This document shows positions 1-10,735 of a stretch of 64,000 bases of DNA, piece after piece. The position numbers and the translations under genes are program-made. The stretch's first letter is position 1. Every line of letters begins with the position of its first letter. Under the pieces are notes generated by a model. That model did no database searches, was not told the origin of the DNA, and worked only from the letters and a program-made list of their open reading frames with translations. Source of the DNA: Gerris lacustris (taxonomy: Eukaryota > Arthropoda > Insecta > Hemiptera > Gerridae); the NCBI GenBank assembly GCA_951217055.1, contig OX578277.1:101931511-101995510 (forward strand), given 5' to 3'.

Positions 1-1478
1 AGCTTCCAGTGAACATTCATATTATTGTAGTCATTCTAGATTAGACCAGCAGCTTTTCTAGATTTATCCTAGTTACTTCTTTCCTTAATTTATTAATTTT
101 TTTCAAGACATTTTCTTAGTAATAAAATAAATAACTAGTTTAATTGTTTTATGCATTAATTTATTCAGAAGTTTTGTTCGCTATAAATCCGTGTTTTGTA
201 TTTTGTTGTTGATTCATTGTTGTTATAGATTCAGTTTGCTATTCTCACTTATTTTTATTATTCCAAAGTTTCTTGATTTCTTATTTTAAATAAACTATTT
301 ATTTTAGTTGGATGTGTTATTATCCTATTAATATCTCGTACATAGTTAATAAATATATTAAGATGATATTTTAGCAGTTTTATTCGTCTGACGTCTGTAG
401 ATATAATAGCGTATGAAACAAGACAGCAAAGGCAACTTTTCTGCCTCGTGCAATTCATTGCCAGCCTCGGCTTCGTAGGCTTACCTCCTCACTCGTCATA
501 GTCCAGGAAAATTAGGAATAATAGGGGAAATAATTAATAAAGTTTTGAAACTTTGTGAAAACACTCTTATGGGGTGCAGTAGTTAGAAACAGTGAAGTTT
601 CCCCCTCTTGGGGGGGGGGGGGGGGGGGGTGTCCCCTCCCCCTCCTTAAAGTCCAAAATTTACTCTTTTTACGCAAAACGGTTTATTTTTTGAAGAGAAG
701 TGTTATTACCAAAAATATTTTTCACATAATTCTGCGCAAGAAAGGTCCTATGCATGTTGAAGTGAGACAAACCGTTTTCGAGGTATTGTGGTTGGAAAAA
801 GATAAAAAAAATCCATAACAGCATAATTGCGAACCAACATATTATCATAAAAACAACTCTTTCGATTTTAATAAAATTTGGATGGTAGGTCATAATTAGC
901 CATTTAAAATGTTCTACTTTTTTATATTAAAATTAATGATTGCCTTACTAATTATTATCATCAAACACTGTTATTTCCTAGTATAAATCTATATCTATTT
1001 GTATATAGTCTAATTACTGTAAACAAATTGAGGTCTAAAGCCGTTTTCGTATTAAAAGAGGGTTGCGGTGTGTCCAAGATTTTTAAGGTAGGTTTGGACA
1101 GTTCAATTTATTGATCCATATAACTGAACGGCAAACTTTCAATCTATTTGAACGCCTCTATAAGGTTTAGATGAAGCGAAGCAATCAAATTGAATCACCA
1201 ATGGGGAAAAAACTATATAGCTAAAAATATAAACATAACCTATACAAATGATACCTTCCATTCCATCAAAAAGAAAGCGAACTGTTTACACAGTTTAATT
1301 TGATGTTCCCATAGAGCCATTCAGATTGCTTAAAATGTTGAACTAGTTCAATTTCTTTTCCACCAACAATGGCAATGAACAATTTCATTGAATTGTTGTT
1401 TACATGGTTTAATTTCTTGATTCAGTCATGTTATAATCTCATTCAGCGATGAAATCGAACCATCTAAATGTTCCTTTA
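1..1478. other. AT-rich non-coding stretch
   Basis: I see no supportable gene. A run of G at about 609-630 is followed by C-rich sequence. A short fragment at about 830-900 matches the core of family A in reverse orientation (TGGATGGTAGGTCATAATTA block, also near 10370). The rest shows no recognisable element; short predicted peptides here are AT-rich or cross the G run and look spurious. Confidence 0.5.
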
Positions 1479-1640
1479 AGCTTTGTTCAGATAGCCGAAC
1501 CGAACAGAGGAAACGAGCCGAGTATTGGTCTCTGCGCATGCCCAGTCTAAAGTGCGCCTGCGCATCTCAGACTGGGCATGCGCAGAGACTAATACTCGGC
1601 TCGTTTCCTCTGTTCGGTTCGGCAGTACATTCCACACTAA
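1479..1640. mobile_element. Palindromic MITE, PIF/Harbinger-like, copy 1
   Basis: Two 55-bp arms (1494-1548 and 1569-1623) are inverted copies with one mismatch, around a 20-bp loop. The same element recurs at 29295-29454, where the ends and a TTA target duplication are clear. Here the left end AGCTTTGTTCAGATAGCC follows TTA, but the right end is degenerate, so the outer border is approximate. It has no coding capacity; an overlapping 69-residue reading frame is a by-product of the palindrome. Confidence 0.7.
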
Positions 1641-2099
1641 TGATCTAAGAGATGAATATAATTATTCATACCTCTTTCATGAATACAATGTTGCCAGAAG
1701 GGAATATAAAATAAATAAAGTTATAAACAAATAGAACAACAAATGAAATGTGAGTTTATTCATGCCTGTTAATTTTGAAGAGTTGCTTATTGTTCAATAT
1801 AAAGAATAAGAAGATTGTTTTACTTTTACCTAACTTTATAAATCCTATGAAAAGTCTCTTTACCGAACAAAAGTTTTTAAGATACTTTGCAACACAGAGC
1901 TTAGTACTTGAACAAGAGTAGCTTACCAAGAGTAACTACACTTTATAAGAAGAAAAAGAATAAAGAGCAGACCCCAAATAGCCTCAGGTGCAAGTGAAAT
2001 ATTAATGACAAAACAAGAGTTGGCCATCTAAAATATTTCCTAACATAAAACAACAACAAAGGACAACACTTTTATCTTCATTAACATTTTGAAAACTTG
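1641..2099. other. Non-coding stretch, nothing recognised
   Basis: AT-rich sequence without repeats shared with other parts of the window, coding signal or hairpin that I can identify. Confidence 0.4.
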
Positions 2100-2172
2100 A
2101 AAATAGGCTGACAATTAGTGTAGTACATAGCTTCCTCATTCCCTATAGCGTACTTAGAAGATGTTTTGCTGT
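2100..2172. repeat. Family A end fragment
   Basis: Carries a diverged AATTAGTGTGGCACATAGC-type end, as seen at 2836, 30987 and 36010. Only the terminal part is recognisable, so it is probably a truncated copy. Confidence 0.45.
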
Positions 2173-2329
2173 TACGACACATTATCGCATAATTCATTTA
2201 ATTTTTCCCTCTTTAAATAAAAACTGTACATTTTTTCTTATAATGCTTATTTATTTATTATAATGCATATATATACATACTATTTCATAAGATCATTTTC
2301 TAAATTTTGTAATAGATTATATGTAATTT

Positions 2330-2690
2330 TGAGATCCCCTTAGTCCAAAAAGTGGTTTTTAAACCAGGTCTGTCTTTAGTTTGTCGTCTATCATCCGTCT
2401 GTCGTCTGTGCAGACGCCTGGAGCCTAAACTACTGGACCGATTTTGACGAAATTTGGATTACATTTTCAGAAATATCATACCCCGAGGCTAATCGAGAAA
2501 TGAATTTTAGCTCCAAATTTATGGACGATAACCTCCAAAAACTCTGAGAGAATGTGAAAAAAAATATTTCTCGAAAACGGTTCCGACGATTTTGATTAAA
2601 ATATTCTAAAATGTTGTCCATTTAAATGCGAATCTTTAACAATATAAGGCGTTTTCCCGGAATAAAAGCTAGTTCCTGAGAAAATAGCAT
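2330..2690 (+). repeat. Family D dispersed repeat
   Basis: Shares with 22970-23395, 24385-24805 and 37520-37735 the blocks GCCTAAACTACTGGACCGAT / AATTTNGTCAAAATCGG, a C/T-rich stretch before an AGACAGAC-type run, and the word TCAGGGGACNTCAAAACGTG (here in the opposite orientation and diverged). No coding capacity. The superfamily is not recognisable. Confidence 0.5.
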
Positions 2691-2774
2691 TACATGCGGA
2701 CGGAGAGAGGCCGGATTCAAGTCCCCGTCGAGAAGAAGTTATTTCTATGATACATTTTGAAAAAAACCAACAAT

Positions 2775-2835
2775 AATAATTAATTTAATTCAAATTATAA
2801 TTATTATTAACTACGGGAAATAGACAGAGAAAAAT
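2775..2835 (-). repeat. Family S tail fragment
   Basis: Contains CAAATTATAATTATTATTAA, then ACTACGGGAAATAGACAGAG and AAAAATAGACT, the same tail that follows the tRNA-like part at 3700-3790, 23610-23705 and 40697-40760. It runs directly into a family A end at about 2836, so the S tail is broken there. Confidence 0.5.
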
Positions 2836-2890
2836 AGACTGCCAATTAGTGTGGCACATAGCTTCGTCGCATCCTATCATGTACTTTATT
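2836..2890 (+). repeat. Family A end
   Basis: CCAATTAGTGTGGCACATAG followed by CTTCGTCGCATCC, close to the ends at 30985 and 36010. It marks an element border abutting the family S tail. Confidence 0.5.
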
Positions 2891-2941
2891 ATTATATTAA
2901 CATTAAAACTATTGTTATATTGTTAATTGTATAAAAACTAT

Positions 2942-3415
2942 TAATAGTTTTAGCGGTCTTTAACACTTCATAGCGGTGTCGCTGTTGGTTTTACTAAAAA
3001 ATTGTATTTGAAAAAAATGTTTGTCTCATTGAATAGATGAAGTTAGATTTTTTTCCCGACCTAAAATTCAAATTTTAAATTTGAAGTTCACGTTTACGCG
3101 AGCGTTGCTCGTTAACGCTTGGACGGATAACGTTGTCCAACTAACTCGTCCTGGGCATTGGTAAAACGAACATGTATACCAAATTTCATCAAAATCGGTC
3201 GACATTTACTCAAGTTATCGTCGCACGTTTCATAATTCGCGGACACACAGACCGACAGACAGACAGACAGACAGACAGACACGAGACCAAAAATGTTCCC
3301 TGATGTTTGAAACGGATTTCTGTCTTGGAATTTTTAAAATCGGAGGCATAAAACTTTTTCGTTCTCAAAAGTGAACACAATGCTTCCGTTACCTTCGGTA
3401 AGCTCGGAAGCAATA
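2942..3415 (+). repeat. Family C repeat joined to family A 3' part
   Basis: 2942-3240 matches 13885-14150 (same strand) and 39990-40300 (reverse): TTTTAGCGGTCTTTAACACT, a GGTGTCGCTGTTGGTTTTAC block, then CAAATTTCATCAAAATCGG and a GACAGACAGAC run. From about 3280 it continues as family A, ending in the hairpin CTTCCGTTACC-TTC-GGTAAGCTCGGAAG. This is either a recombinant or a shared 3' module. A 67-residue reading frame on the minus strand lies inside it; similar frames recur in other copies, but I regard them as spurious. Confidence 0.5.
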
Positions 3416-3790
3416 GACTCCAGCGCCGGGATTAGAACCACGGGCCTCTATATTTCCAGTATAGCGCTCTAACCAACTAAGCTACGCAGGAGAATGAGTT
3501 TCTCTGACGTTAATGATACCTTGACCCGAATTTAAAGCTTTCAATTTTTCCACAAGTCTGAGAAGTCAACATTAATGACATAGAACTAGACCGAGAAATT
3601 ACGCTTATAATTATTAAGTACCCAATTAGTACCTGTACTTAGTACAATCAATTAGAAATTAATATTTTACGATTTTGGTAGTATTCATACAACGGAAATT
3701 TAAATCAAATTATAATTATTATTAACTACGGGAAACAGACAGAGAAAAATACACTCCAGCGCCGGGATTTGAACCACGGGCCTCTATATA
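3416..3790 (-). mobile_element. tRNA-bearing repeat (family S), head-to-tail dimer
   Basis: Read on the minus strand, two tRNA-like segments occur about 340 bp apart (3421-3490 and 3762-3790), separated by the tail, a GTATGAATACTACC-type block and a spacer. The fuller one has an A-box-like TAGTTGGTTAGAG, an anticodon-type stem-loop CTATA-CTGGAAA-TATAG (loop would read GGA) and a B-box-like GTGGTTCTAATCC. The same spacer is present near 45730-45850. Conserved non-tRNA flanks favour a tRNA-derived SINE or related repeat over a functional tRNA gene. Confidence 0.6.
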
Positions 3791-3869
3791 AAAATAATAA
3801 ATTATTAAACTAGAAAGGAAATAATAATTAAATGTACCTACGAAAAGTCATAAAATAATAAATGGTAAA

Positions 3870-3945
3870 CACTGGGCTAAGTAATTATAAACTCTTATAT
3901 GAGAAAGTTTGTCTAAGTTGTCTCGGACCGATATTTATCCTCGCT
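3870..3945. repeat. Family D end fragment
   Basis: The words TTATATGAGAAAGTTTGTC and GTTGTCTCGGACCGAT match, in reverse, the sequence at 24388-24430 and 22650-22690. Fragment only. Confidence 0.4.
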
Positions 3946-4654
3946 AAGCTCGGAATCAAAAGTGAAAATTTAAACAAACAGTTGAAAGTGAAATGAGATT
4001 TAGTTTAATTAAAAAGATTTTAGCGTTGAATGACGTCAAGAGATTAAAAGAAGACGTTAGTATACAGGAGATTAGTCTTAATGATTAATTACACACACTA
4101 ATGATTTGATTATATTAGTGTGTAATGGAATCCTTGTGTTGACCTTGTACGTTTCCTAGCAGGAGAATCTTTAATTAAGGACCCGGCAGAATACTAAACA
4201 GTTGCTTGAGTAGAATCAACACATTACTATTCCTTAAGTAAAGTTTCTATAATAAGCTTATCTCTTATATTATCTCTTAAGAGGTCACGGGATCAGAATT
4301 GGCAAATTACAAAGATTATCTAAGCCACATTTTATGAGTTTAATAACAACGTTAAGTGTATATATAATACTCTATACATTAGCTGGTCTGCCCGAATTCG
4401 CCCGTGAAACATTTTAAAGAGAGAATTGGACAACAGAAAAACACACGCTCTTACAATTAATTGAAAGCTCTGGCTTATATATTTTTAATCGATTTATCCT
4501 CCCGTTATAATTCAGCATTGTACTTTGTACTAAATTTTTATCTCAAACCAATTTTTTTCTCAGTTTTAGTAATTTTTTTAGGCCACGTTAACTATCGAAA
4601 GCATCTGATAAGGCTCAAAAATTAAAAGTAAAAGAAAAATCAAATAAGAATCAT
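3946..4654. other. Non-coding stretch with a short local palindrome
   Basis: AT-rich sequence. Around 4089-4126 ACACACTAATGATTTGAT faces ATTAGTGTGTAAT, a short inverted repeat. I see no gene or dispersed element. Confidence 0.4.
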
Positions 4655-4886
4655 AGTTTGCCAATTGGTGTGCCACACAGTGGCGATCCTAGGGGGGGGC
4701 AGGGGGGGCTATAGCCCCCCCCTGGGAGAAAATTAGCCCCCCCTGGAAGAAAATTAGCCCCCGAAAGAAAAGTAGTCCACCTTTATTTTTTTTTTTAAGA
4801 AATATTTTTTTATTTTTTTAATTATTATTATTTTTAGCCTCCGAAGTACTGATTAGCCTCCGAGCTGATGGCGAGGACAGGCTATG
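4655..4886. repeat. Family A end interrupted by G/C-run element end
   Basis: A family A-like end (CCAATTGGTGTGCCACA) is followed directly by CAGTGGCGATCCTAGG and long G and C runs around GGGGGGCTATAGCCCCCC. CAGTGGCG starts are common in hAT-type terminal repeats (family knowledge), so this may be one hAT end; I could not find the opposite end nearby. Confidence 0.35.
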
Positions 4887-4894
4887 TATAAACG

Positions 4895-5903
4895 ACTAGA
4901 CGTTAGGGAGCACAAAAAAAAGTCGCCGAAGAAAGCCGAAGCAAAGGCAGTCAAATACGATCGGGTCTAGCCCCGCCCACCACTAGTGTCTATACTGTGC
5001 AGTGCATTCAACCCTATCTTCTCTTTACGAGACGCAACTAAAATATTTTAGATAAAAATGCTATAAGAACCCCCTCCAAGAAGTCAATCTATTTTTTTTT
5101 TTCAAGAAAGTATAATGTAGAACTGATTAGGAGAGAGTTTCTTCTTTGGTGTGACACCACGTATTCTAAGAATTCCTAGCAGTTTAAAATATAAACATAA
5201 CATATAACATTATTATTAGATATTAATAAAAACCCTTTTCTTTTAATATTCTTAATAAATATTATAATATCATAACATGATCCACCGGTGGTCATATTAC
5301 CATTTCTTACTAATCGATTTAAATTAAAAAAATTATTATGTTAATATATTTACGTAGAATATTATAAAATCTAGAACATAATCTGAGTATTATTTTAATT
5401 TAAGAAGGTTGGTTTGATTTTTGCAACAACTATTTTTTTTAATTAAATATTTAAATAATAAATAATATGCTAAATATGTAAGATATTCAGTTTATTATTT
5501 ATCATATTAATAAACATTATATTAATAATTGGCAGTATAAAATATGTATTAAGAATAATGTAATGCATAAAATGGAATATGCATTAAAATATCTAATAAA
5601 AGCGACCTAATTATTATCAATTTTGTAAAAGATTAATTATTTTATTTAAGATGTCTTTATTTTGGTTTATAATAATTAAAGAGGATTAGTATTTCCACGT
5701 AATTAGCATTCTTTTAATCTATGATCTCGTAAAACATTATATGTATAAGTAAAGGGAAGAGTTAAGAAAGAGTGCGTGTTTAAAGTTCAAGAGGAGTAAG
5801 CGTAAGGGGGTTGAGGTAGGCTGTGGAGCGTACCCGATGATTCCCGAGTACTTCCGAGTGACTGTCTTCGGCGACTTTGTTTTGTGCTCCCTAACGTCTA
5901 GTG
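4895..5903. mobile_element. hAT-like non-autonomous element with 8-bp TSD
   Basis: The ends are inverted repeats: ACTAGACGTTAGGGAGCACA at the left and its complement at the right (5881-5903), with further imperfect pairing of a GTCGCCGAAGA block. The direct repeat TATAAACG flanks both sides (4887-4894 and 5904-5911). An 8-bp duplication is the hAT signature. The left end lacks one base relative to the right (CACTAGACG). The interior is AT-rich and has no transposase-like frame. Confidence 0.65.
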
Positions 5904-5911
5904 TATAAACG

Positions 5912-6246
5912 AGGCAGTAATGTTTCCTTTGTTGCCTTGTTGCTGTTGCATACAATATATGTTGCGGTGAACGGTGAACAACAAGTTTAGAACCTGAAGA
6001 TGGCTATTTAGTAGCCAAAACCTGTTACCAGTTATTACAAATATTTTGTGTGAAGACCTAGTGTTTCCTCCCCCTCCTCTTTTCAAAATGATTACGAATA
6101 TGCTATTTATTGCATGGGGTAAATTTGCATTATATTCCCCACCTATTTCTAAATATCCGATTTAATTCGGTTTTTTATTTTCAGACTGCTCGTTTTTACA
6201 TTACAAAAACGATTTCCGTTGTAGCGTCTCGATAAACCCAATCTTA
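5912..6246. other. Non-coding stretch with CTGAAGA stem motif
   Basis: Contains CTGAAGATGGCTATTTAGTA followed by GCCAAAACC at about 5996, a core-stem-core arrangement that recurs elsewhere (see findings). No coding region is supported; short frames here are AT-rich or pyrimidine-rich. Confidence 0.4.
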
Positions 6247-6849
6247 TTTTTTAGGGTTTTGTAGATACTTCTTCAAACCCTAATGCCGGGGGTGATGTAT
6301 CCATCCGTCCGTCGCTCTATGGTTCATAGGGCTCAAACCGTTTTAGCTAAAGTGCTGAAATTTAAAACACTGATGCAACTTTTTGACCCAAACACAGGAA
6401 AAATATACAGAACTTACAAATTAAATATGCGCAAGTCGCAAATATTGGTAAACTCAGAAATGTATATTTTATTAATGTTTCGAGTAGGTATCAAATGAAA
6501 GCTGCTGAATCTTAAGTTACAAATATATATTTGCTTTTTTAAATTTTGCGTTCTTTGGTTAAATAAATCAAAATATACCCAAAGATATCCCCCCAACCAC
6601 TATATAACGCCTGGTCCCAAAATTTCAAAATAATTCATGGTTATACCTTATGGTGGGGCGATGAAAATTTCCGAAAAAATGTAATTTATCTTGTCGCTAT
6701 TACCGATAAATAACATTGTGACCCCACGGGGGATCGAACTAGGGACCCTTGAGGTCAGAGAAAAAAATATATTACGGTAAAAATTAATTATATAACGGGT
6801 ATGCGGTATGCTTATCATCTACAAAACCCTAAAAAGTACTTGGACGCAA
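6247..6849 (+). mobile_element. Family G element with terminal inverted repeats
   Basis: Left end TTTTTTAGGGTTTTGTAGAT (6247) and right end ATCTACAAAACCCTAAAAA (6817) are inverted. The right end continues into GTACTTGGACGCAA, which is also the outer end of the copy at 51000. Internal words GGTGATGTATCCATCCGTCC, AAACCGTTTTAGC and CTTTTTGACCC recur at 21000 and 51720. It contains a B-box-like AGTTCGATCCC on the minus strand (about 6730). No transposase is seen. Confidence 0.6.
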
Positions 6850-6884
6850 TAATTCTTCTAATAATTTATTTTTTTGTTTATTCT

Positions 6885-7210
6885 AAACAATAATTTAGTT
6901 GCAATCTTTACTTTTTCGCCCTACTTTTACTTTTTCTCCCTACTTTTTGAGTTGAAAAGAGGGATGAAAAGACCTGTTTTAGTCCCTCTAAACTAATTCA
7001 AAAGCATAACTTTTTTTCCCTACTGGAGATAAACAATTTTTTGTTCATCAGAACGGTCACATAGCTTCCGTTAACTTCGGTAAGCTTGGAAGCAAAATGG
7101 GGAAAAATTATACATATCATAATATGTTTATAAAAGAATAATGGTTTGTAAAAGCATACCATTTAAAGTACATACATAAGACACGAAGAAGCAATGTGCC
7201 ACACTAATAG
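6885..7210. repeat. Family B fragment followed by family A ends
   Basis: 6885-7050 shares AAGTTGCAATCTTTACTTTTTCGCCCTA-type sequence with 43090 and, inverted, with 48345-48500. From 7060 it becomes the family A hairpin CTTCCGTTAACTTCGGTAAG and ends near 7190 with AAGCAATGTGCCACACTAAT. The two are fused or nested. Confidence 0.5.
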
Positions 7211-7685
7211 ACTAGATTATTTTTTTTTTAGCAGTTTATTTTTATTAAGTCCGTAAAGGAAGTAGATGTTTGTAGATTATACTAATTCAGTGGACAAGAT
7301 TGCTTCGATTTTGAGGAAATTCATCTTACTGAAAATAAATCTTGACCCTTTGTCTCCCGCCTTTTATAAGATATTACTTCTTATTTATAGCCTTCTCTAT
7401 TATATACTTCTATTATATCGCCTGTGGTAAGCCGATAAAATTCAGAAATATAAAAAAAATCGAGAAATTTGTTATCCCCTTAAAAAGAAATATACGAGTT
7501 ATATTTAAATTATGTATAGACCAGTTTTTAAATTATGTAACTTATAACCCCGGCTGCACTGTTTTAAACAGCTTAAATCATAATTAATGCTTTTGTAGCT
7601 GTACTAACCCTGGTTAATTCTGTAAAAAAAAAAAAAATATTAGGTCATTAAATCGAGAAATAAAGAATAAGTACCTAATAAACGA
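7211..7685. other. Non-coding stretch
   Basis: AT-rich. An 81-residue plus-strand frame (7342-7587) is rich in Ile, Tyr, Phe and Asn, as expected from the base composition, and shows no recognisable domain. I do not call it a gene. Confidence 0.35.
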
Positions 7686-8185
7686 TGGGCACTTCTTTAG
7701 ATTGTTACTCCTCTTATTAAAAAACAAAAAAGTAACAATCTGAATAAGGTGTACGGAATGTTCTTCTTTACAGACTGTTACTCCCCTAATAAATAAAAAC
7801 CAGAGGGGAGTAACAATCTAAATAAGGGTTTACGGAATGTTCTTCTTTATAAGACTGTTACTCCCCTTATAAAAAAAACCAGAGGGGGAGTAACAGTCTA
7901 AATAAGGTGTACGGAGTGTTCTTCTTTAGACAGTTACTCCCCTTATAAAGAAACCAGAGGGGGAGTAACAATCTAAATAAGGTGTACGGAGTGTTCTTCT
8001 TTAGACAGTTACTTCCCTTATAAAAAAAAAACAGAGGGGGAGTAACAATCTAAATAAGGTGTACGGAATGTTCTTCTTTAGACAGTTACTCCCCTTATAA
8101 AAAAAACAGAAGGGAGTAACAGTCTAAATAAGGTGTACGGAGTGTTCTTCTTTAGACAGTTACTCCCCTTATAAAAACAGAAGTG
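7686..8185. repeat. Tandem array of a palindromic ~76-79-bp unit
   Basis: Six to seven units each contain AGACAGTTACTCCCCTT, an A-rich loop, AGGGGGAGTAACARTCT and then a spacer ending TGTACGGAGTGTTCTTCTTT. Each unit can fold on itself. A single unexpanded relative sits at about 59758-59930, so the array looks like a local expansion of part of a MITE-like repeat. Confidence 0.75.
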
Positions 8186-8189
8186 TGAT

Positions 8190-8357
8190 ATTTCCTTTGC
8201 CCCTGACACATTGGACTAAACATCCCTTTGTCCCTGATACATTGGACTAAACATCCCTTTGTCCCTGACACATTGGACTAAACATTCCTTTGTCCCTGAC
8301 ACATTGGACTAAACATCCCTTTGTCCCTGACACATTGGACTAAACATCCCTTTGTCT
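8190..8357. repeat. 31-bp tandem repeat, about 5 copies
   Basis: Unit CCCTTTGTCCCTGACACATT plus GGACTAAACAT, nearly identical in every copy. It directly follows the previous array. Related single words (GTCCCAAGATACATTGGACT) occur at 52440 and 52900, and an inverted form at 59835-59870, so it belongs to the same composite repeat. Confidence 0.8.
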
Positions 8358-10330
8358 TAATAGTTATTTAATCAAATTCATTTATATTTTTTAAAAAAAC
8401 ATAGGGGAGTAACAATTTATAGAAGTACCAAATTATTTTGGGGTCGTCCAACAACACAGTCTGTTAATTTGATTGTATAACAGCCGCTTTATAAGCTTTA
8501 AATTAATTCTTTCTTTGCAATCTTGCGATTAAATGGATAAACTGAACGCAAGGTTATAATACTAAAAATGACTTCAATACTGATAAAATTTACGCTTAAT
8601 TTTCATGATAACTTTTTCGCCCACACTAATTTCGTCAAAAAGAAAATATTAGGAGTTTGAATAACTTCAACCCATCCTGAACACGATTCTAAAGTCACAA
8701 AAATCTGTTGGCCTTACATTTTTAAGAAAAATTGAAAAAATCGAGTTTTCCTCTTATGGCTTTTGAATTTTTTTCTATTTTTGTTCTAAAATGTTTTGTG
8801 ACTATTTCTGATTTTTTGCTGTTCACATGAAATGCAATCCTCTAGAAAAATGTCTTTAAATATCAGAGAAATGTCGCAAAACATTTGTTATAAAAGTGAA
8901 AAATTAGTAAAAATTCAAAGAAAGAGGAATTTTTAATTATTTATTTTTCAATTTTTATAAAAAAAAGGTCACCAGGTTTTTTTGGCTTTAGATTCGTTTG
9001 GTATGGTACGGAGATATTCAACCCCCCCCCCCCCCCCAATAAAAATGTATCAACGAAATGTTGTCCACAAATTTGTCCACCCTTTAGGCGGATTTTCCGG
9101 AAAAACTGTACGTAAAGGATTTTGACTTCAGATTAAACAACCTCGGAAACATAAAATTCAGATATAATTTCGTTAAATTTTATAGAACAGTGTAATTATT
9201 TAAAAATTAGTAAATTAAATTAAATTTTAATTGAGTGCTGACTTTTATTTATAAACAATTTGTAAAATGTATAAAAAAAACTCAAGAAAAATACTGCAAT
9301 AAAAAATATAATGCAATAAAAATATGAAAAATTGTAAGTAAAGGCGAAATTCATGCGGGTTAAGAACACACAAAAGAAGTAGAAAAAAGTACATTAAAGG
9401 TAGGCAAAAAATTTGGATTATTGCCAGGCGCCAGCTAGACTTAACGTGAAAAAATTGTATTTTATTTTAATAAATAGTTCAATTCCGTTATTGGTTCAAT
9501 CTTTAATTTTAGTAAGAAGATAAATTGTTTGCAAATGCCCAAAAATAGATGAAAAACAACTGCAATAAATAATAATGGAAACAAATAAATAACAAAAATT
9601 AATAAATAAAAAGGATTACAAACGCAGTAATATAGCAGAAGGCAAGAGGAACAGTGCTCACAGCTAGAAAAACTTTGATATGAGAGATGATATGTTATCA
9701 CACGTATATATTTTAAAGATACAATTTTTGAAGAAGAAAGAGAAGATGGTTGTAATAAGAAGAAACAGAAGAGAAAAAACACATATAATATAACAATAGA
9801 AAGATCTTCTAGATATAGGGTTACAGAAGAAAGCGTCTCATATTGTAAAAATGCCAGTTTGAGTTATGATAACAACTCTTGCACTAACCAATTGACTTTT
9901 AGATATCTACGTATAACAAAATATTACTTGTTTAGATTCGTATATCATATTTTTCGAGGTACCGTAAAATATAACGGAATCTCGATGATTTAGGTAGGTG
10001 TCCTTAATGCATAAGTGAACAAGATACTTTGAGTAATATACGAATATATGTCGCATTTTATCACTTTTTAACTTTAAATTTGATATGCTTACATTTGTTT
10101 ATACAAACCTGATTTATGTTATATGTTTTCTTGAACACTATAAGCTAATAATGTAATATTAGTGTCTATATGATTTAGTAACATTATAAAGTTTATATTG
10201 TTGGGTAAACTTCACAAATTTGTGGTTTTATTAAAATTCTTAAAATATCAAGTGTTAAACCAAAACCTCCAATTATTTATGTAAATTGTTTCCTATTTTC
10301 ACGTAATGAATATATACTCTACCTTTTGTC
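8358..10330. other. AT-rich non-coding stretch
   Basis: The end of the array (AGGGGAGTAACAATTTATAG) lies at about 8403. A C run is at 9023-9037. A 106-residue minus-strand frame (9462-9782) is composed almost only of Leu, Phe, Ile, Ser and Tyr, without a clear signal or helix pattern; I judge it compositional. Nothing else is recognised. Confidence 0.4.
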
Positions 10331-10334
10331 AAAC

Positions 10335-10735
10335 TAAATTACGTCCGATTTTAATAAAATTAAGATGGTAGGTCATAATTAGCCCATTGTTAGTCCTTGG
10401 TTTTAACCTTCTGCGCCCATTTGATTCTCTTCAATATGCGCACAAACATACATTTATTTACACCTATATCTTCAAAAGTACTCATCTGATTTTTATGAAA
10501 TTTAGATGGTTAACGAAAGTAAACTGCAGATAGCACCAGTTTAATTTCAACCGTCTATGCTCTCTAACATTTTTTTAATTGATACTTTAATTCATATTAA
10601 AAATCAAAAGAATTTTGAAAGATTTAAAAAAAGGGGGGGGGGAGAATTAAATAAATTAGACAATCATAGGTTGTAAAGGCATAAAATCAATAAAGTACGT
10701 CATAGGATGCGAGGAAGCTATGTGCCACACTGATT
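10335..10735 (-). repeat. Family A element copy
   Basis: Matches 57345-57560 and, in reverse, 36230-36430: CGTCCGATTTTAATAAAAT, GGTAGGTCATAATTAGCCCA, CTTCTGCGCCCATTTG, ACACCTATATCTTCAAAAGT. It ends with a G run (10634) and GATGCGAGGAAGCTATGTGC plus CACAC, the inverted form of the family A end. No coding capacity. Confidence 0.6.

Noticed and set aside
1494..1623. MicroRNA precursor
   Set aside because: The hairpin is a member of a TTA-flanked MITE family with another copy at 29295; nothing indicates processing.
3240..3280. CRISPR-like short repeats (GACAGACAGAC runs here and elsewhere)
   Set aside because: Simple tetranucleotide repeats without unique spacers in a eukaryotic repeat-rich sequence.
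3210..3413. Recurrent minus-strand peptides of the type LPSLPKVTEA...CLSVCLSVC (also 36464-36673, 54464-54688)
   Set aside because: They fall in the non-coding 3' part of family A; the Cys-Leu-Ser-Val run is the GACA simple repeat read in one frame, and copies carry different stops.
9462..9782. 106-residue minus-strand frame rich in Leu, Phe, Ser and Tyr
   Set aside because: Matches the local A-rich composition on the plus strand; no domain, no conserved motif, no splice or promoter support.
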